Both the position numbers and the translations under genes were made by a program. A DNA stretch of 64,000 nucleotides from Mycolicibacterium mucogenicum DSM 44124 (GTDB lineage: Bacteria; Actinomycetota; Actinomycetes; Mycobacteriales; Mycobacteriaceae). The DNA lies in NCBI RefSeq assembly GCF_005670685.2, contig NZ_CP062008.1, forward strand, positions 5,642,001-5,706,000, read 5' to 3'. Of this stretch, positions 49,484 to 58,360 are shown piece after piece. Positions within the stretch are counted from its first letter, which is position 1; the number at the start of each line of letters is the position of its first letter. The notes beneath the pieces are model-generated. The model worked only from the letters and a program-made list of their open reading frames with translations. It had not been told where the DNA came from and made no database searches.

Positions 49484-50497
49484 CTATCTGAGGGCAGCGC
49501 CTGTCGTCGCGCCCAGGCGCGTGGCGTCCGGTGTTGTGCCGGTCCACCCGCGGTAGGCGCGGTAGAAGGAACTGGTGTCCTTGTAGCCGACCAGCAGTGC
49601 GATCTGGGCCACGCTGGTATCGCCGGTGGTGAGGTAATGGCGGGCAAGGCTTTCCCGGGTTCGGCTCAGTGCGGCTTGGAAGCTGGTGTCTTCTGCTTGG
49701 AGTTGGCGCTGTAGCGTACGCGGACTCACCGCCAGCCGGCGGGACACGCTCTCGATGTCGCCGTGGCCGGCCGGCAGGGCTTCGAGAAGCACTGTGCGCA
49801 CCCGTTCGGTCATCGACGAGGATCGGGGTAGTTCGGACAGCCGGGCATGCAGTTGTGGCGAAAAGTACGACCACATTTGAGCGTTTTCGGTGACGAACGG
49901 CAGATCGGCGTCCGCATTGCTGAAGACGACCGCATCGTTTGTCCCGGCTTCGATGTCGACGCCGAGATACCCGCGGATGGTCGCGCTCGGCGGTGGCGGC
50001 TGGGTGGCCTGGACCCGCAGCGGTGTCACGGCCCGACGGGTGCCCAGTCGTGCCAGGGCCACCCAGAACAGCAACTCGACCGTGACGAATACCGGTGGCG
50101 GAGGTGTCGACGTCTGCCAGGTGTAGCTGACCGTCGTACCGTCACCGGTTCGGTCGACGGTGATGGCGATGGGTCCGATCAAAGGCTTGAACTGTGCGAT
50201 GCGCTGCGCGGCCGTGATCAGGTTGGGGCTGCACAGGGCCGCGAAGATCGGCGGGTCGAAGCTCTCAGCGCTCAACGCTCCGGCTACCGCCACCGGTAGC
50301 GCGTCGCGGTCACTCTCCACCTCGAGGGCGCTCCAGAAGGCGAAATACTGCGCGCTGCTGAGCTCTCCGGTCCCGCGCGAGAAGAAGTCGTCCGGAAGGT
50401 GGGCACGGCGCAGGACCGCCTCGACCGACACGTTGAGATCGGTCAACAGTGAGCGCACCGCCGGGGTCAACACGAACATGCGTGAGCTGACGTCCAT
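49484..50497 (-). CDS. AraC-family regulator
   Basis: 337 residues. N-terminal Arabinose_bd-type domain (about 1-190) and C-terminal double helix-turn-helix: VSRRLAVSPRTLQRQLQAED, TSVAQIALLVGYKDTSSFYR. Divergent from the small secreted protein and SDR genes, likely its target operon. Confidence 0.9.
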   Translation of the reverse strand: MDVSSRMFVLTPAVRSLLTDLNVSVEAVLRRAHLPDDFFSRGTGELSSAQYFAFWSALEVESDRDALPVAVAGALSAESFDPPIFAALCSPNLITAAQRIAQFKPLIGPIAITVDRTGDGTTVSYTWQTSTPPPPVFVTVELLFWVALARLGTRRAVTPLRVQATQPPPPSATIRGYLGVDIEAGTNDAVVFSNADADLPFVTENAQMWSYFSPQLHARLSELPRSSSMTERVRTVLLEALPAGHGDIESVSRRLAVSPRTLQRQLQAEDTSFQAALSRTRESLARHYLTTGDTSVAQIALLVGYKDTSSFYRAYRGWTGTTPDATRLGATTGAALR

Positions 50498-50653
50498 CCG
50501 GGCGAGTGTACGAGAGATTTCAGCGATGCAGATATGGCGTGATCCGGTACCGGATTGACGTGTTCCGCTAATGACGGCCCCGCGCAGCCGCGTCTAGTGT
50601 TCGACCCGTCACGCAACTGATGGACTGAGTTCATCACCGGGAAGAGGACTTTC

Positions 50654-50932
50654 GTGAACAAACATGCTGCGCGCATCGTCGGAGTTGTCCTGTTCGGTTC
50701 CGCACTCGCCACCACGACCGGTGTCGCACACGCCGATGACGTCATCGTCCGTGACGCCAACGGCGTGCCCTGGAGTTGGCCGACCGAGGCGTCGTGCATC
50801 AAGGACGGGCCCGACCAGCACCTCCAGAACAGCGCTGACGACGCCTTCCTCAAGTACTGGTACTGCCTCCAGCACGACGACGGTCTCTGGTACCTGCACA
50901 ACACCGAAAGCCTGACCGCACAGGTGGGCTGA
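50654..50932 (+). CDS. Small secreted protein
   Basis: 92 residues from GTG 50654. Signal peptide ends at GVAHA. Mature part is rich in Trp and Asp with two cysteines (ASCIKDG, WYCLQHDD). First gene after the AraC divergent promoter region. Unknown role. Confidence 0.75.
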   Translation: MNKHAARIVGVVLFGSALATTTGVAHADDVIVRDANGVPWSWPTEASCIKDGPDQHLQNSADDAFLKYWYCLQHDDGLWYLHNTESLTAQVG

Positions 50933-50984
50933 CGCCGCGTCCGCGCCCGCACATCCACCACACACCCAATACAGATAGGAAAAG

Positions 50985-51761
50985 ATGTCGAAGAAGATTC
51001 TGATCACCGGAGCCAGTTCGGGATTCGGTCGCGGAGCCGCGATCGAACTCGCCCGCCTGGGGCACCAAGTCGTCGCAACCGCCGAGGCTTGGCCACTGGT
51101 TCGCAGCCTTCGGGCCGACGCTGCCGCCGCCGGGGTCACGCTCGAGGTGATCAAGCTCAATCTGCTCGATGAGATCGACGTCGACCACGCGGGCAACTTC
51201 GACCCGGACATACTCGTCCTCAATGCCGGGGTGATGGAGAGCGGATCTGTCATCGACATTCCGCTGCAGCGAGTGCGAGAGTCGTTTGAGATCAACGTCT
51301 TTGGGCACCTGGCGCTGGCGCAGAAGATCGTGCCGAAGATGGTCGCGCGCAGATCTGGAAAAGTGGTGTGGACCTCATCGATGGGCGGAATCCTGGTCAT
51401 CCCGTTCGTCGGCGTCTACTGCGCCACCAAGCACGCCATCGAGGGCATCGCCGGCTCGATGCGTGCCGAGCTGGAGCCCTACGGCGTCAAGGTCGCCACG
51501 GTCAATCCAGGCGTCTTCGGCACCGGATTCAACGACACCGGGGCTGAAAGCCACGTGCAGTGGTACGACGCCGAGAAGGCCGTCATCCCGATGCCGGACT
51601 TTGGTGACAGCCTCGCCGACCAGTACGACCCGCAAGAGATGATCGACGCGATGGTCGAGATCATCCCCGCAGAGGACCACCTGTACCGCACGATGCGCCC
51701 ACTGGCCACGATCGACGTCGCGAGGCAGTGGCAGGAATCGGAGTGGACCCAGAATGCCTGA
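50985..51761 (+). CDS. Short-chain dehydrogenase/reductase
   Basis: 258 residues. Rossmann nucleotide motif TGASSGFGRG (8-17), NAGV, Ser131 and YxxxK as YCATK (Tyr145, Lys149). NAD(P)H-dependent reduction of a keto or hydroxyl group. Overlaps the next gene by eight bases. Confidence 0.92.
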   Translation: MSKKILITGASSGFGRGAAIELARLGHQVVATAEAWPLVRSLRADAAAAGVTLEVIKLNLLDEIDVDHAGNFDPDILVLNAGVMESGSVIDIPLQRVRESFEINVFGHLALAQKIVPKMVARRSGKVVWTSSMGGILVIPFVGVYCATKHAIEGIAGSMRAELEPYGVKVATVNPGVFGTGFNDTGAESHVQWYDAEKAVIPMPDFGDSLADQYDPQEMIDAMVEIIPAEDHLYRTMRPLATIDVARQWQESEWTQNA

Positions 51762-52164
51762 GCTCACCCTCGAATACGCGCATCGCCTCATCGCCCGGGG
51801 CGCCAACTCCGCGAAATCCAAAGGCATGCAGGCGGTTTTCGCCGTTCTGGACAAGGGTGCGAATCTGGTGGCCTTCTCCCGCATGGACGGCGCCTGGCTG
51901 GCATCCAACGAGCTGGCCATCGCTAAGGCACGCACCGCGGTGATGTTCCAAGCGCCCACCGACACCCTCAGCACACCACTGCAACTCGGGGTACCGCAGC
52001 TGCATTTCGACCACATCCACCACGGCGGGCTGCTTCTGGTCGGCGGCGGCATACCGCTGTTCGACGGAGCCGGCGAACTGATCGGCGGTCTGGGCGTCTC
52101 CGGTGGCACACCGGAGCAGGACGCCGCCCTGGCCATCACGACCGCGAACGACGCAGGCCGCTGA
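51754..52164 (+). CDS. GlcG/HbpS-family protein
   Basis: 136 residues, starts before the SDR gene ends. Shows the family order: LDKGANLVAFSRMDGAW, SNELAIAKARTAVMF, and GGIPLFDGAGELIGGLGVSGG. Members bind haem or cobalamin-type cofactors or act as small-molecule binders. Paired with the SDR, it could work on the same substrate. Confidence 0.85.
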   Translation: MPELTLEYAHRLIARGANSAKSKGMQAVFAVLDKGANLVAFSRMDGAWLASNELAIAKARTAVMFQAPTDTLSTPLQLGVPQLHFDHIHHGGLLLVGGGIPLFDGAGELIGGLGVSGGTPEQDAALAITTANDAGR

Positions 52165-52577
52165 AAGCAGCCCCGGCTCGGGGGTCCGGGGCTGCCGAAC
52201 AGCGATCGTTCGCGTGACAGCTGCCGCTATCGCTGAATCCCATGTTGTCCGACAACAGATCCCGCCACGCTTCACGCCACCATCGCGGTTCGGGGCCGAG
52301 CGGACAATCCGGTGATCGGGTGACTAGTCTGGAAGGCCATCATTAGTGCGAATTCTCGAGGGCGTCGCGATCGGTGACAGGGCGTTGAATCATGCGTCAA
52401 AGCTGGATGGCTAGGCGGCTGATCATCACACTCCGCGTCGGTCGAGCAAGCAAGGCATCGCCTCAAACCCAGGTTCCACGCCGATGCCACGGCAGCCACT
52501 CCCCCACAAAATAGACCCGTGCATAGAAAGTTCGCCAAATAAATGTCCCGCCGCATCTCACAAATTGAGCAAGACGC
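52165..52577. other. 413-base region without a supported gene; composition changes
   Basis: Downstream of the HbpS-type gene. A weak minus frame (52272-52556, 94 codons) lacks a ribosome binding site and protein-like composition. From about 52,310 the sequence is clearly less GC-rich and has a different codon pattern, continuing through 54,900, which marks the border of the accessory cluster. Confidence 0.6.
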
Positions 52578-53288
52578 TCACAATTGACCAAGCAGCTCGT
52601 CGAGCGCTTCCCATAGATCGCCTTTGGGTGTAAGCGTCCCTTGATACCAGTCCCAGGCCCTGCCGAGGCCATCGCTCACGTCGAGGCATAATCCACCACC
52701 GGCACCGTCACGACAGATTTCAACCAAATTTCGTATGTCGGGCTGACTACCTTCTCCTCGAAATCTAAATTCTGAGGGATCGCCAAACTCTGCTGGCAGC
52801 AAGAAGCTACTACTTGGGCTAAGTCCAGCTCCGCCACAGTCATCGTAAAAGCCGTCATGGATTTCCAGATAGAAACTCTGCAATTCTGATGGAATGCCGT
52901 TCCAATACACCGGACGGTCGTCCCGGTCCAGCGGCAGTGGCCCGAATCTGGTATCGAACACACTTCCATTATCTGTATTGCGTAGAACGTACAGCAGAAG
53001 TGGCCGCTGTCCACTCACGTCCGCTGCGCCTGTGGAGACCATGCGCGCAATAAATACATCGAGGCCATCTTGCGTCATTTTTTCAGTCAGTCGTGGCAGT
53101 CGTCGCGCGATGACGGGCTGCCATACGCGTAGGGCCCGTTCGACTGCGTCCCGGCCGTCGGCTGCATTCGCATCGAGCCACCATTGAGGCACACTTCCGG
53201 ACGCGACGTCGTCGTTTTCGAGCAGGTCGATACGGTGGCCACCGATTCTTTCCCTGATGAACAGTTGATAATCCGCCCTGAGTGTCAC
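52578..53288 (-). CDS. SUKH-superfamily (SMI1/KNR4)-like immunity candidate
   Basis: 236 residues. Central part has the SUKH pattern: an IPSELQSFYLEIHDGFYDD helix with aromatic-Gly turn and LSPSSSFLLP strand after it; N-terminal 115 residues are an additional alpha/beta domain. No signal peptide, thus cytoplasmic. Last gene in a minus-strand set behind a lipoprotein gene and a nuclease-domain gene. SUKH proteins neutralise nuclease toxins, which makes immunity the best guess. Confidence 0.6.
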   Translation of the reverse strand: MTLRADYQLFIRERIGGHRIDLLENDDVASGSVPQWWLDANAADGRDAVERALRVWQPVIARRLPRLTEKMTQDGLDVFIARMVSTGAADVSGQRPLLLYVLRNTDNGSVFDTRFGPLPLDRDDRPVYWNGIPSELQSFYLEIHDGFYDDCGGAGLSPSSSFLLPAEFGDPSEFRFRGEGSQPDIRNLVEICRDGAGGGLCLDVSDGLGRAWDWYQGTLTPKGDLWEALDELLGQL

Positions 53289-53301
53289 GTTTGTTCATCC
53301 T

Positions 53302-53982
53302 TCATGCGCGAACGGCTTCGACAGCTTTCTGAAAAATGTGCTGGACGAACGCGACATCGATCTTAGGAAGATCGCTCGCGGCCGGTCCAGCGGTTGCGCT
53401 CACAGCCACAATATGTCGATCATCAACCAGCCCAAGATAGACGTATTGATCCACCACACGACCACTGTGGTCATCGAAGTCGGTGACGATATGCGTCCCG
53501 ACAACCGTCATGTTGGCGATCGTAAGTGCCGGCGCCGGCACGATGGTTCCGTTGACGTCACCGGGTCGACTGAACGTGGCGTAGGAGCAGTCGGCGTTGT
53601 CCGGTGCTTGGTACGGCTGCGGATACTCTGCCGCCGAGACGCCAATAGTCTGCCCGCCCGAACGCGCAGTTATCGATTCGATCGACTGCCCAACTACATC
53701 TCCAAGGCGCTGCAATCGTGCGCCGCATTGCGGTGGCCGGACCGTCAACCCGGCGGCGGCGTGCCGGTTCTTGTCTACATCCTGCTGAGTGACGACGGCT
53801 TGTGGATTCGTTCGAACTGCCCACCCAGAAGGGAACTCGTGCGAAACCCGGTGAACACCGGAGATCGAGGCAGACTTGCCTCCACCCGGGTGCGATGTCG
53901 GCTCTGACTTGTTTGTGCATGACATCGTGCTGCACAGGATCAGCGGGGCGAGCAACGCGGCAGAAGCCCGGTATCCGGTCAT
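53302..53982 (-). CDS. Lipoprotein (DUF5642-like)
   Basis: 226 residues. Signal peptide with lipobox-like MSCT (Cys22). Mature domain with VSHEFPSGWAVRTNPQ and PPQCGARLQRLG resembles the mycobacterial DUF5642/LpqN-type exported domain. Overlaps the nuclease gene by four bases, so produced together. Confidence 0.75.
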   Translation of the reverse strand: MTGYRASAALLAPLILCSTMSCTNKSEPTSHPGGGKSASISGVHRVSHEFPSGWAVRTNPQAVVTQQDVDKNRHAAAGLTVRPPQCGARLQRLGDVVGQSIESITARSGGQTIGVSAAEYPQPYQAPDNADCSYATFSRPGDVNGTIVPAPALTIANMTVVGTHIVTDFDDHSGRVVDQYVYLGLVDDRHIVAVSATAGPAASDLPKIDVAFVQHIFQKAVEAVRA

Positions 53983-55391
53983 GCCTGCGCCCCCTGGGCA
54001 ACCAGTGCAGCAAGGCCCAGTACCCCGCCCACAACGAGTGCTCCGATGCCAGCTAACGCTCCGACTGGATCACCGATCGGTGTCGACGCGATGATAGGCA
54101 CCTCGAATGGGTCGCTCGCAGGAGGCGCAGGCCGTGGAGCCGACGTCTCCGGTGGACTCGTCCGAGGGCTGTTTGGAATCCTCGGAACAGCCGTGTGATC
54201 GGGGCTGCTTGGCGGAGCTGGCGTCGCCGGTTCAGCCGGCGCCTGGCTGGGCGCCTGGTTGGGTGCTTGACTGGGCGGTGCAGTCGGGTGCTGTTGTCTC
54301 TGCGGGTCTTGGTTTGTGGGGCTCGGCTTCGGCGCCGTTCGCGTGTCGCGCTGACGCTGGGCAACCTCGTCCAGCACTGCCTGGGTCGCATCCTTTTCCT
54401 TCTTGCACCAGTCACCGGAAACATCATCCGGAACCGGCTCACCCTTGACAGTTGTCCACTGGCTGGGCAATTTGTCTTTCCGGGAACGGTTGAATACCGA
54501 CGGGTTCGGATACAAGTTAGCCAGCATATCCGCGATCGCCACCTGATCTTCCAACGGCAGCCTCCTAAATTGTGGCAGCTTTACCAAAGCCCTCAACGGG
54601 ATAATGTGGTCCACGTCCCAAGTGATATATGTACCGCCGTTGCCATAAATCCCGCTTTCAATTCGGTTGATTTCGTCCCTGATTTCGGGACCAAAATCTC
54701 CATTTTTCATCCGCTTCCGGATCCCTGCGATCAGTCTCCGCGCTTCCGGCTCAAGCTTGTCGTACGCGTCTTGCTGCTCTTTGAGCTCCTGCTCGAGCTG
54801 CTCAGGCGTGAGATTGCTGTAGTCCTGCGGACCGAATATGGGGTTCGGCTCGCAGTCATTTTGCTTCCGTTGCTCTTGGTCGGAAGACGGTTCTTGTTGC
54901 TGCTCTTGTTCAGCCGGTTGCTGTTCCGATTGCTGGCTCGGCTGCGGCTGCTGGCTTGGTTGTTGAAGCGGTTGGTCGTAGTCGGGTGGCTGTTGGCCGT
55001 TGGCCGGCTGCAGTTGCTGGGAATTGCTCTGCTGGGAGTTGGACTGTTGTTGCGGCGCTTGAGCGGGTTGCTCGGCCGGGTTGTTGATGTCAATCCCGTT
55101 GCCCTGGTACGGGGCCGGGTAGGAGCCGCCGTTGTATGGCGCGGGCGCGTCGGGCATCGCCGGCGGCTGCATCGGGAACGGTGGTCCGCCGCCATCGCCA
55201 CCTGAGCCGCCCGATCCGCCGCCGGGAATACTGGGTTGGGCAGTCGCCCCAGGCAGGGCCGCGATGGTGGAACCATGGTCATCGCGGGTTGTCGTGACGA
55301 GCGCCGCCAATAGCAGCGTCGCGATCGACACAATCACCAGTACCCTTCGGTACCCGTATACGCCGAACCCCGGCGGTTTCATTGGTGTCAT
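53979..55391 (-). CDS. Membrane-anchored HNH/EndoVII-type nuclease
   Basis: 470 residues from ATG 55391 (AGGGAGG upstream). N-terminal transmembrane helix (17-34), then 150 residues of low-complexity Gly, Pro and Gln (for example QQPSQQPQPSQQ), then a domain (about 190-345) with WDVDHIIPL (Asp261-His262), ADMLANLYPNPSVFNRSRKD and KLPSQW, a His-Me finger nuclease pattern. A Pro/Thr-rich linker and a C-terminal hydrophobic helix follow. Would be displayed outside; DNA or RNA as target. Likely toxin or DNA-uptake/scavenging nuclease. Confidence 0.75.
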   Translation of the reverse strand: MTPMKPPGFGVYGYRRVLVIVSIATLLLAALVTTTRDDHGSTIAALPGATAQPSIPGGGSGGSGGDGGGPPFPMQPPAMPDAPAPYNGGSYPAPYQGNGIDINNPAEQPAQAPQQQSNSQQSNSQQLQPANGQQPPDYDQPLQQPSQQPQPSQQSEQQPAEQEQQQEPSSDQEQRKQNDCEPNPIFGPQDYSNLTPEQLEQELKEQQDAYDKLEPEARRLIAGIRKRMKNGDFGPEIRDEINRIESGIYGNGGTYITWDVDHIIPLRALVKLPQFRRLPLEDQVAIADMLANLYPNPSVFNRSRKDKLPSQWTTVKGEPVPDDVSGDWCKKEKDATQAVLDEVAQRQRDTRTAPKPSPTNQDPQRQQHPTAPPSQAPNQAPSQAPAEPATPAPPSSPDHTAVPRIPNSPRTSPPETSAPRPAPPASDPFEVPIIASTPIGDPVGALAGIGALVVGGVLGLAALVAQGAQA

Positions 55392-55452
55392 CGCGGTGTC
55401 CCTCCCCTGAGAACCACTTCTCAATACGTCTGCTGCGGTTGCCAGGTCGGAA

Positions 55453-56718
55453 TCAGCCGGGTCCGCCGGCCATGTTCGCTTTGACCCAAGCGACTTCATC
55501 GGATGCGGTGCGAGTGCAGGCGTCGTAGTCGTCGCCGGTTTGGCCGAACACCGTCACGCACGAGATGGACATATGTGCTAGCAGCCGATCGTTGCAGGAA
55601 TCCACGGACGTGCTCGTGGGAGTGCTTGCGAGGCAGAGTTGTTGGGTTTGGCAGGCGGCCACGAAATTCGCTGAACGGCCGTCGCTGGAGGTATACGCGT
55701 CGGGGCCGCCTTGGCAGTGCCCGGAGTGCCGCTGCGCATACACGGTCGGGTCGACACCGTCGGGGCGGTGCGCCCCGGGCGGGTCGGTCACGTACCCCGC
55801 CGGGTTCGGTGACGTCACCGATCCGGTAGGTGTGCCGGCGGGTAGGCCGGCCCAGTTCTGGCCGGGCGCCCCGGTGGTCGCGGCGTCGGATGCCCGATAG
55901 GACAGGCTGATGGTGACCGGGAACGCGAAAACGCTTGTCGGGCCCAGATCGACAGTCAGATTCGACTGTCCTGGTGGGAAGCCCGGCCCCAGTGTGGGGG
56001 TGACGCCGACCAGCGCCTGGCTGGCGTCGGTGGCAGCCGGAATGCTGAAAGTGCCGATGACGCGGGCCGGATTGCCCGGTGCGGCATCGGTTTCCACCAG
56101 CACGACGTTGTTGCCTTGCCGCAGATGCGTCGCCGCTGGGAGTTTGATTCCGAATGGGATTGTCGATGCGGCGAACACGGTCTTGCGGGTGACGGTGATG
56201 TCGACGCCGCCGCCGGCGTATGGGATGACTTGGTAGTCAACATCGTTCGAGCCGTAGATGGCACCACCGCCGGGCAGCCAGGCCGCCGGACCCAAGGTCA
56301 CCTCGCCCGGGAGATGGATCGCGATCTGGCGGTTCGGGTGCGCGGTCGGGGCGAAGATGCCGTCCTTGGCCCACATCGGCACCGTCACCGTGCCCCGCTC
56401 CCCCTGCGCCGCCAACGGACGTTCCATCCCGGCAGTCTCTCCTTGCGGAGTGGTGGAGGAAACCCGCGCCCCGCCAATGGGATTCACGCGGCCCGGATCT
56501 TCGGGCATCGGCCGCTGGATCGGCAGCGGAACCGGCGGCCGCGACACCGACCCTGGTGCGGGGGGACTCGGTGCCGGTGCCGCGGGGTCCGCGCCGGCAA
56601 TGCCGGTAGATACACCACCGGCGCTGACCATCGTCAGGGTCATCGCTGCCGTGATGGACGCACAACGACGGGCGCCGCGCAGCCGATGTCCTGAACGTTG
56701 TAGGTGTGCCACGATCAC
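55453..56718 (-). CDS. Secreted protein with Cys-rich, phospholipase A2-like end
   Basis: 421 residues from GTG 56718, four-base overlap with the porin gene. Signal peptide ends at GIAGA. Residues 50-300 form a Pro-rich linker and a beta-rich domain; residues about 330-420 have six or more Cys (GHCQGG, AACQTQQLC, DSCNDRLLAHMSISC) in an arrangement like prokaryotic phospholipase A2. No HD catalytic pair that I can place with certainty. Confidence 0.65.
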   Translation of the reverse strand: MIVAHLQRSGHRLRGARRCASITAAMTLTMVSAGGVSTGIAGADPAAPAPSPPAPGSVSRPPVPLPIQRPMPEDPGRVNPIGGARVSSTTPQGETAGMERPLAAQGERGTVTVPMWAKDGIFAPTAHPNRQIAIHLPGEVTLGPAAWLPGGGAIYGSNDVDYQVIPYAGGGVDITVTRKTVFAASTIPFGIKLPAATHLRQGNNVVLVETDAAPGNPARVIGTFSIPAATDASQALVGVTPTLGPGFPPGQSNLTVDLGPTSVFAFPVTISLSYRASDAATTGAPGQNWAGLPAGTPTGSVTSPNPAGYVTDPPGAHRPDGVDPTVYAQRHSGHCQGGPDAYTSSDGRSANFVAACQTQQLCLASTPTSTSVDSCNDRLLAHMSISCVTVFGQTGDDYDACTRTASDEVAWVKANMAGGPG

Positions 56719-57455
56719 AGGTCCTTGGGTTCGCCGTAGAGAGTTTGAGTGTCGTTGCCGTTGTCGGTGCGCACCCGGATGGTGGTGTAGGACTGGATTT
56801 TCACCTGACCGCCGCAGCCGTCGGCTTCGATGTTCTGTTCCCGCAGATTCGACACCGCGTGCATGCTGCGCAAGCTGATACGGTCCAACGGAACTTGCGC
56901 CAGCCCACCAGGTTTGAGCAAGACCCGGATATGCCCACCCAAATGCTCCTGCACGCCGAGGGTGGCCCCGGCCGAGGCACCGCCGAACCCGCCACCGCCG
57001 CCGCCTCCGCCACCAGCACCGCCTTGGCCCTGCCCGTAGCCACCGCCGTACACCTGGCCGTTGATCTGCTGATACGGATCAATCCCGGCATCCACACCGA
57101 CCTCGACACCAGGCGAGGAATCGGTACGGCATCCCACGAAATAGCCCGACTCCAACTGCGCGTCCTGAATCACCGCACCCCCCGTGCCGGTGATGCGCGC
57201 CTCTGAACGCAGGGTGACGCGGGCCTGCCACGAGTTGCTGGCCCCGGCCAGGTTGTCGATGTGATTGATCACCTCGTTGGTGGTGTTCACATCCACCACC
57301 CAGCCGTCATCGGTAACGAACTGCGTCCACCGATCGGGCATCGGCTGCGGATCGGCGACGGCCATACCCGCCGCGGATACACATCCAGCAACAGATACAG
57401 CGAACACCACCGACGTCGCAGCCACACGCCGCGACGAACGTCCAAATACGACCAT
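56715..57455 (-). CDS. MspA-family porin-like protein
   Basis: 246 residues. Signal peptide to about VADPQ. Matches MspA: WTQFVTDDGWVVDVNTTNEV, ESGYFVGC, LLKPGGLAQVPLDRI, TLYGEPKDL ends like the MspA C terminus. It lacks typical MspA WT motif and carries an inserted Gly-rich loop (about 12 Gly in a row with few breaks) and Cys pair, so pore function may differ. Forms an outer membrane channel for small solutes, or serves as the exit pore of the cluster. Confidence 0.8.
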   Translation of the reverse strand: MVVFGRSSRRVAATSVVFAVSVAGCVSAAGMAVADPQPMPDRWTQFVTDDGWVVDVNTTNEVINHIDNLAGASNSWQARVTLRSEARITGTGGAVIQDAQLESGYFVGCRTDSSPGVEVGVDAGIDPYQQINGQVYGGGYGQGQGGAGGGGGGGGGFGGASAGATLGVQEHLGGHIRVLLKPGGLAQVPLDRISLRSMHAVSNLREQNIEADGCGGQVKIQSYTTIRVRTDNGNDTQTLYGEPKDL

Positions 57456-57663
57456 GCACGAGTCCCCCTGTGAAGACCAGCCTCAAGCCCCCCGGCTCGC
57501 TTGGTCTTTCACGTACTACGGCGAACAATCGCATAAGCTGACTGATGCGTCAACCCGTACGCGTACTCAAAACGAAGCAAATCAGTTAATCGACCTAATG
57601 GAGATCGATTAACTCGACTCCTGTGTCACACTCGGTTCATCGCAGACTTCTGGGGAGGAAAAT

Positions 57664-57975
57664 ATGCGGACCGTGATGCGGGCTTGTGTGGTGATGTTGG
57701 GGGTGGCCGTCTCGGGGATGACCGCGCCGGTGGGGGCCGCGGCGCCCGGCGACCAAGGACCGGGGCTGGTGGCGGTGCAGTGCCAGGTGTGGGCGAGCAA
57801 CGGCTTCGGGATGGGCGGCATGCCCGGTGTGGGCATGGGTTTCGGTATGAAGCAATGGGCGGGCACCGTCATCGGGCGGGGCCCCGACGAGGGTGCGGCA
57901 CGCGCTGACGCCGAACGGCAAATGTGGGGTCCGTACGGGATGTCACCTGAGCTGCGCGATTGCGTGCCCGCATAG
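57664..57975 (+). CDS. Small secreted protein
   Basis: 103 residues; GGAGG before the ATG. Signal peptide ends near AAAPG; mature part has a Met/Gly-rich turn (GFGMGGMPGVGMGFGM) and two cysteines. Divergent from the porin gene. Unknown function. Confidence 0.75.
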   Translation: MRTVMRACVVMLGVAVSGMTAPVGAAAPGDQGPGLVAVQCQVWASNGFGMGGMPGVGMGFGMKQWAGTVIGRGPDEGAARADAERQMWGPYGMSPELRDCVPA

Positions 57976-58162
57976 ATTCGACAGCAGGGAGGCTAGCGCC
58001 GATTGAGTGTTGTTGCGGCGCAAACTGTTTGAGAGGGCCTGGTCAAGCCGTGGTTGTTTTTCGGTGGACACAATCACGATCCGGGCGTTGCTGTCACGCG
58101 GCGAGAAAAGCGCTCTACCGCAACAACGACGCCAGAACGCTGTCCTGATCAGTTTCAACGAG

Positions 58163-58194
58163 AAAAAATCGAACCCAGCTGACGCTGGGTTCGA
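58163..58194 (-). terminator. Terminator after tRNA-Ser(TGA)
   Basis: Perfect 11-base-pair stem (arm TCGAACCCAGC, 4-base loop) followed on the minus strand by six U residues, 13 bases past the tRNA end. Confidence 0.9.
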
Positions 58195-58206
58195 AGGTCG
58201 AACGTT

Positions 58207-58296
58207 TGGCGGTGGCGGAGGGATTTGAACCCCCGGTTGGGTTTAACCAACTCTCGCTTTCAAGGCGAGTGCATTAGGCCGCTCTGCCACGCCACC
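58207..58296 (-). tRNA. tRNA-Ser (anticodon TGA)
   Basis: Acceptor GGTGGCG, long variable arm (GGTTGGGTTT-like pairing), T-loop TTCAAAT, anticodon loop CTTGAAA, CCA encoded (58207-58209). Confidence 0.95.
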
Positions 58297-58360
58297 GCCG
58301 AACAGCCTAAGGGGTCCGGGCCCGAACAACCTCAGAGGGTCCGTGTGTAGCGTTGCGGCT

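Noticed and set aside
52272..52556. 94-codon minus frame
   Set aside because: No ribosome binding site, no homology pattern, composition unlike neighbouring genes.
57998..58136. Inverted pair GTTGTTGCGG/CCGCAACAAC about 100 bases apart, possible IS ends
   Set aside because: No transposase gene between, no target duplication seen; 10-base match could be chance.
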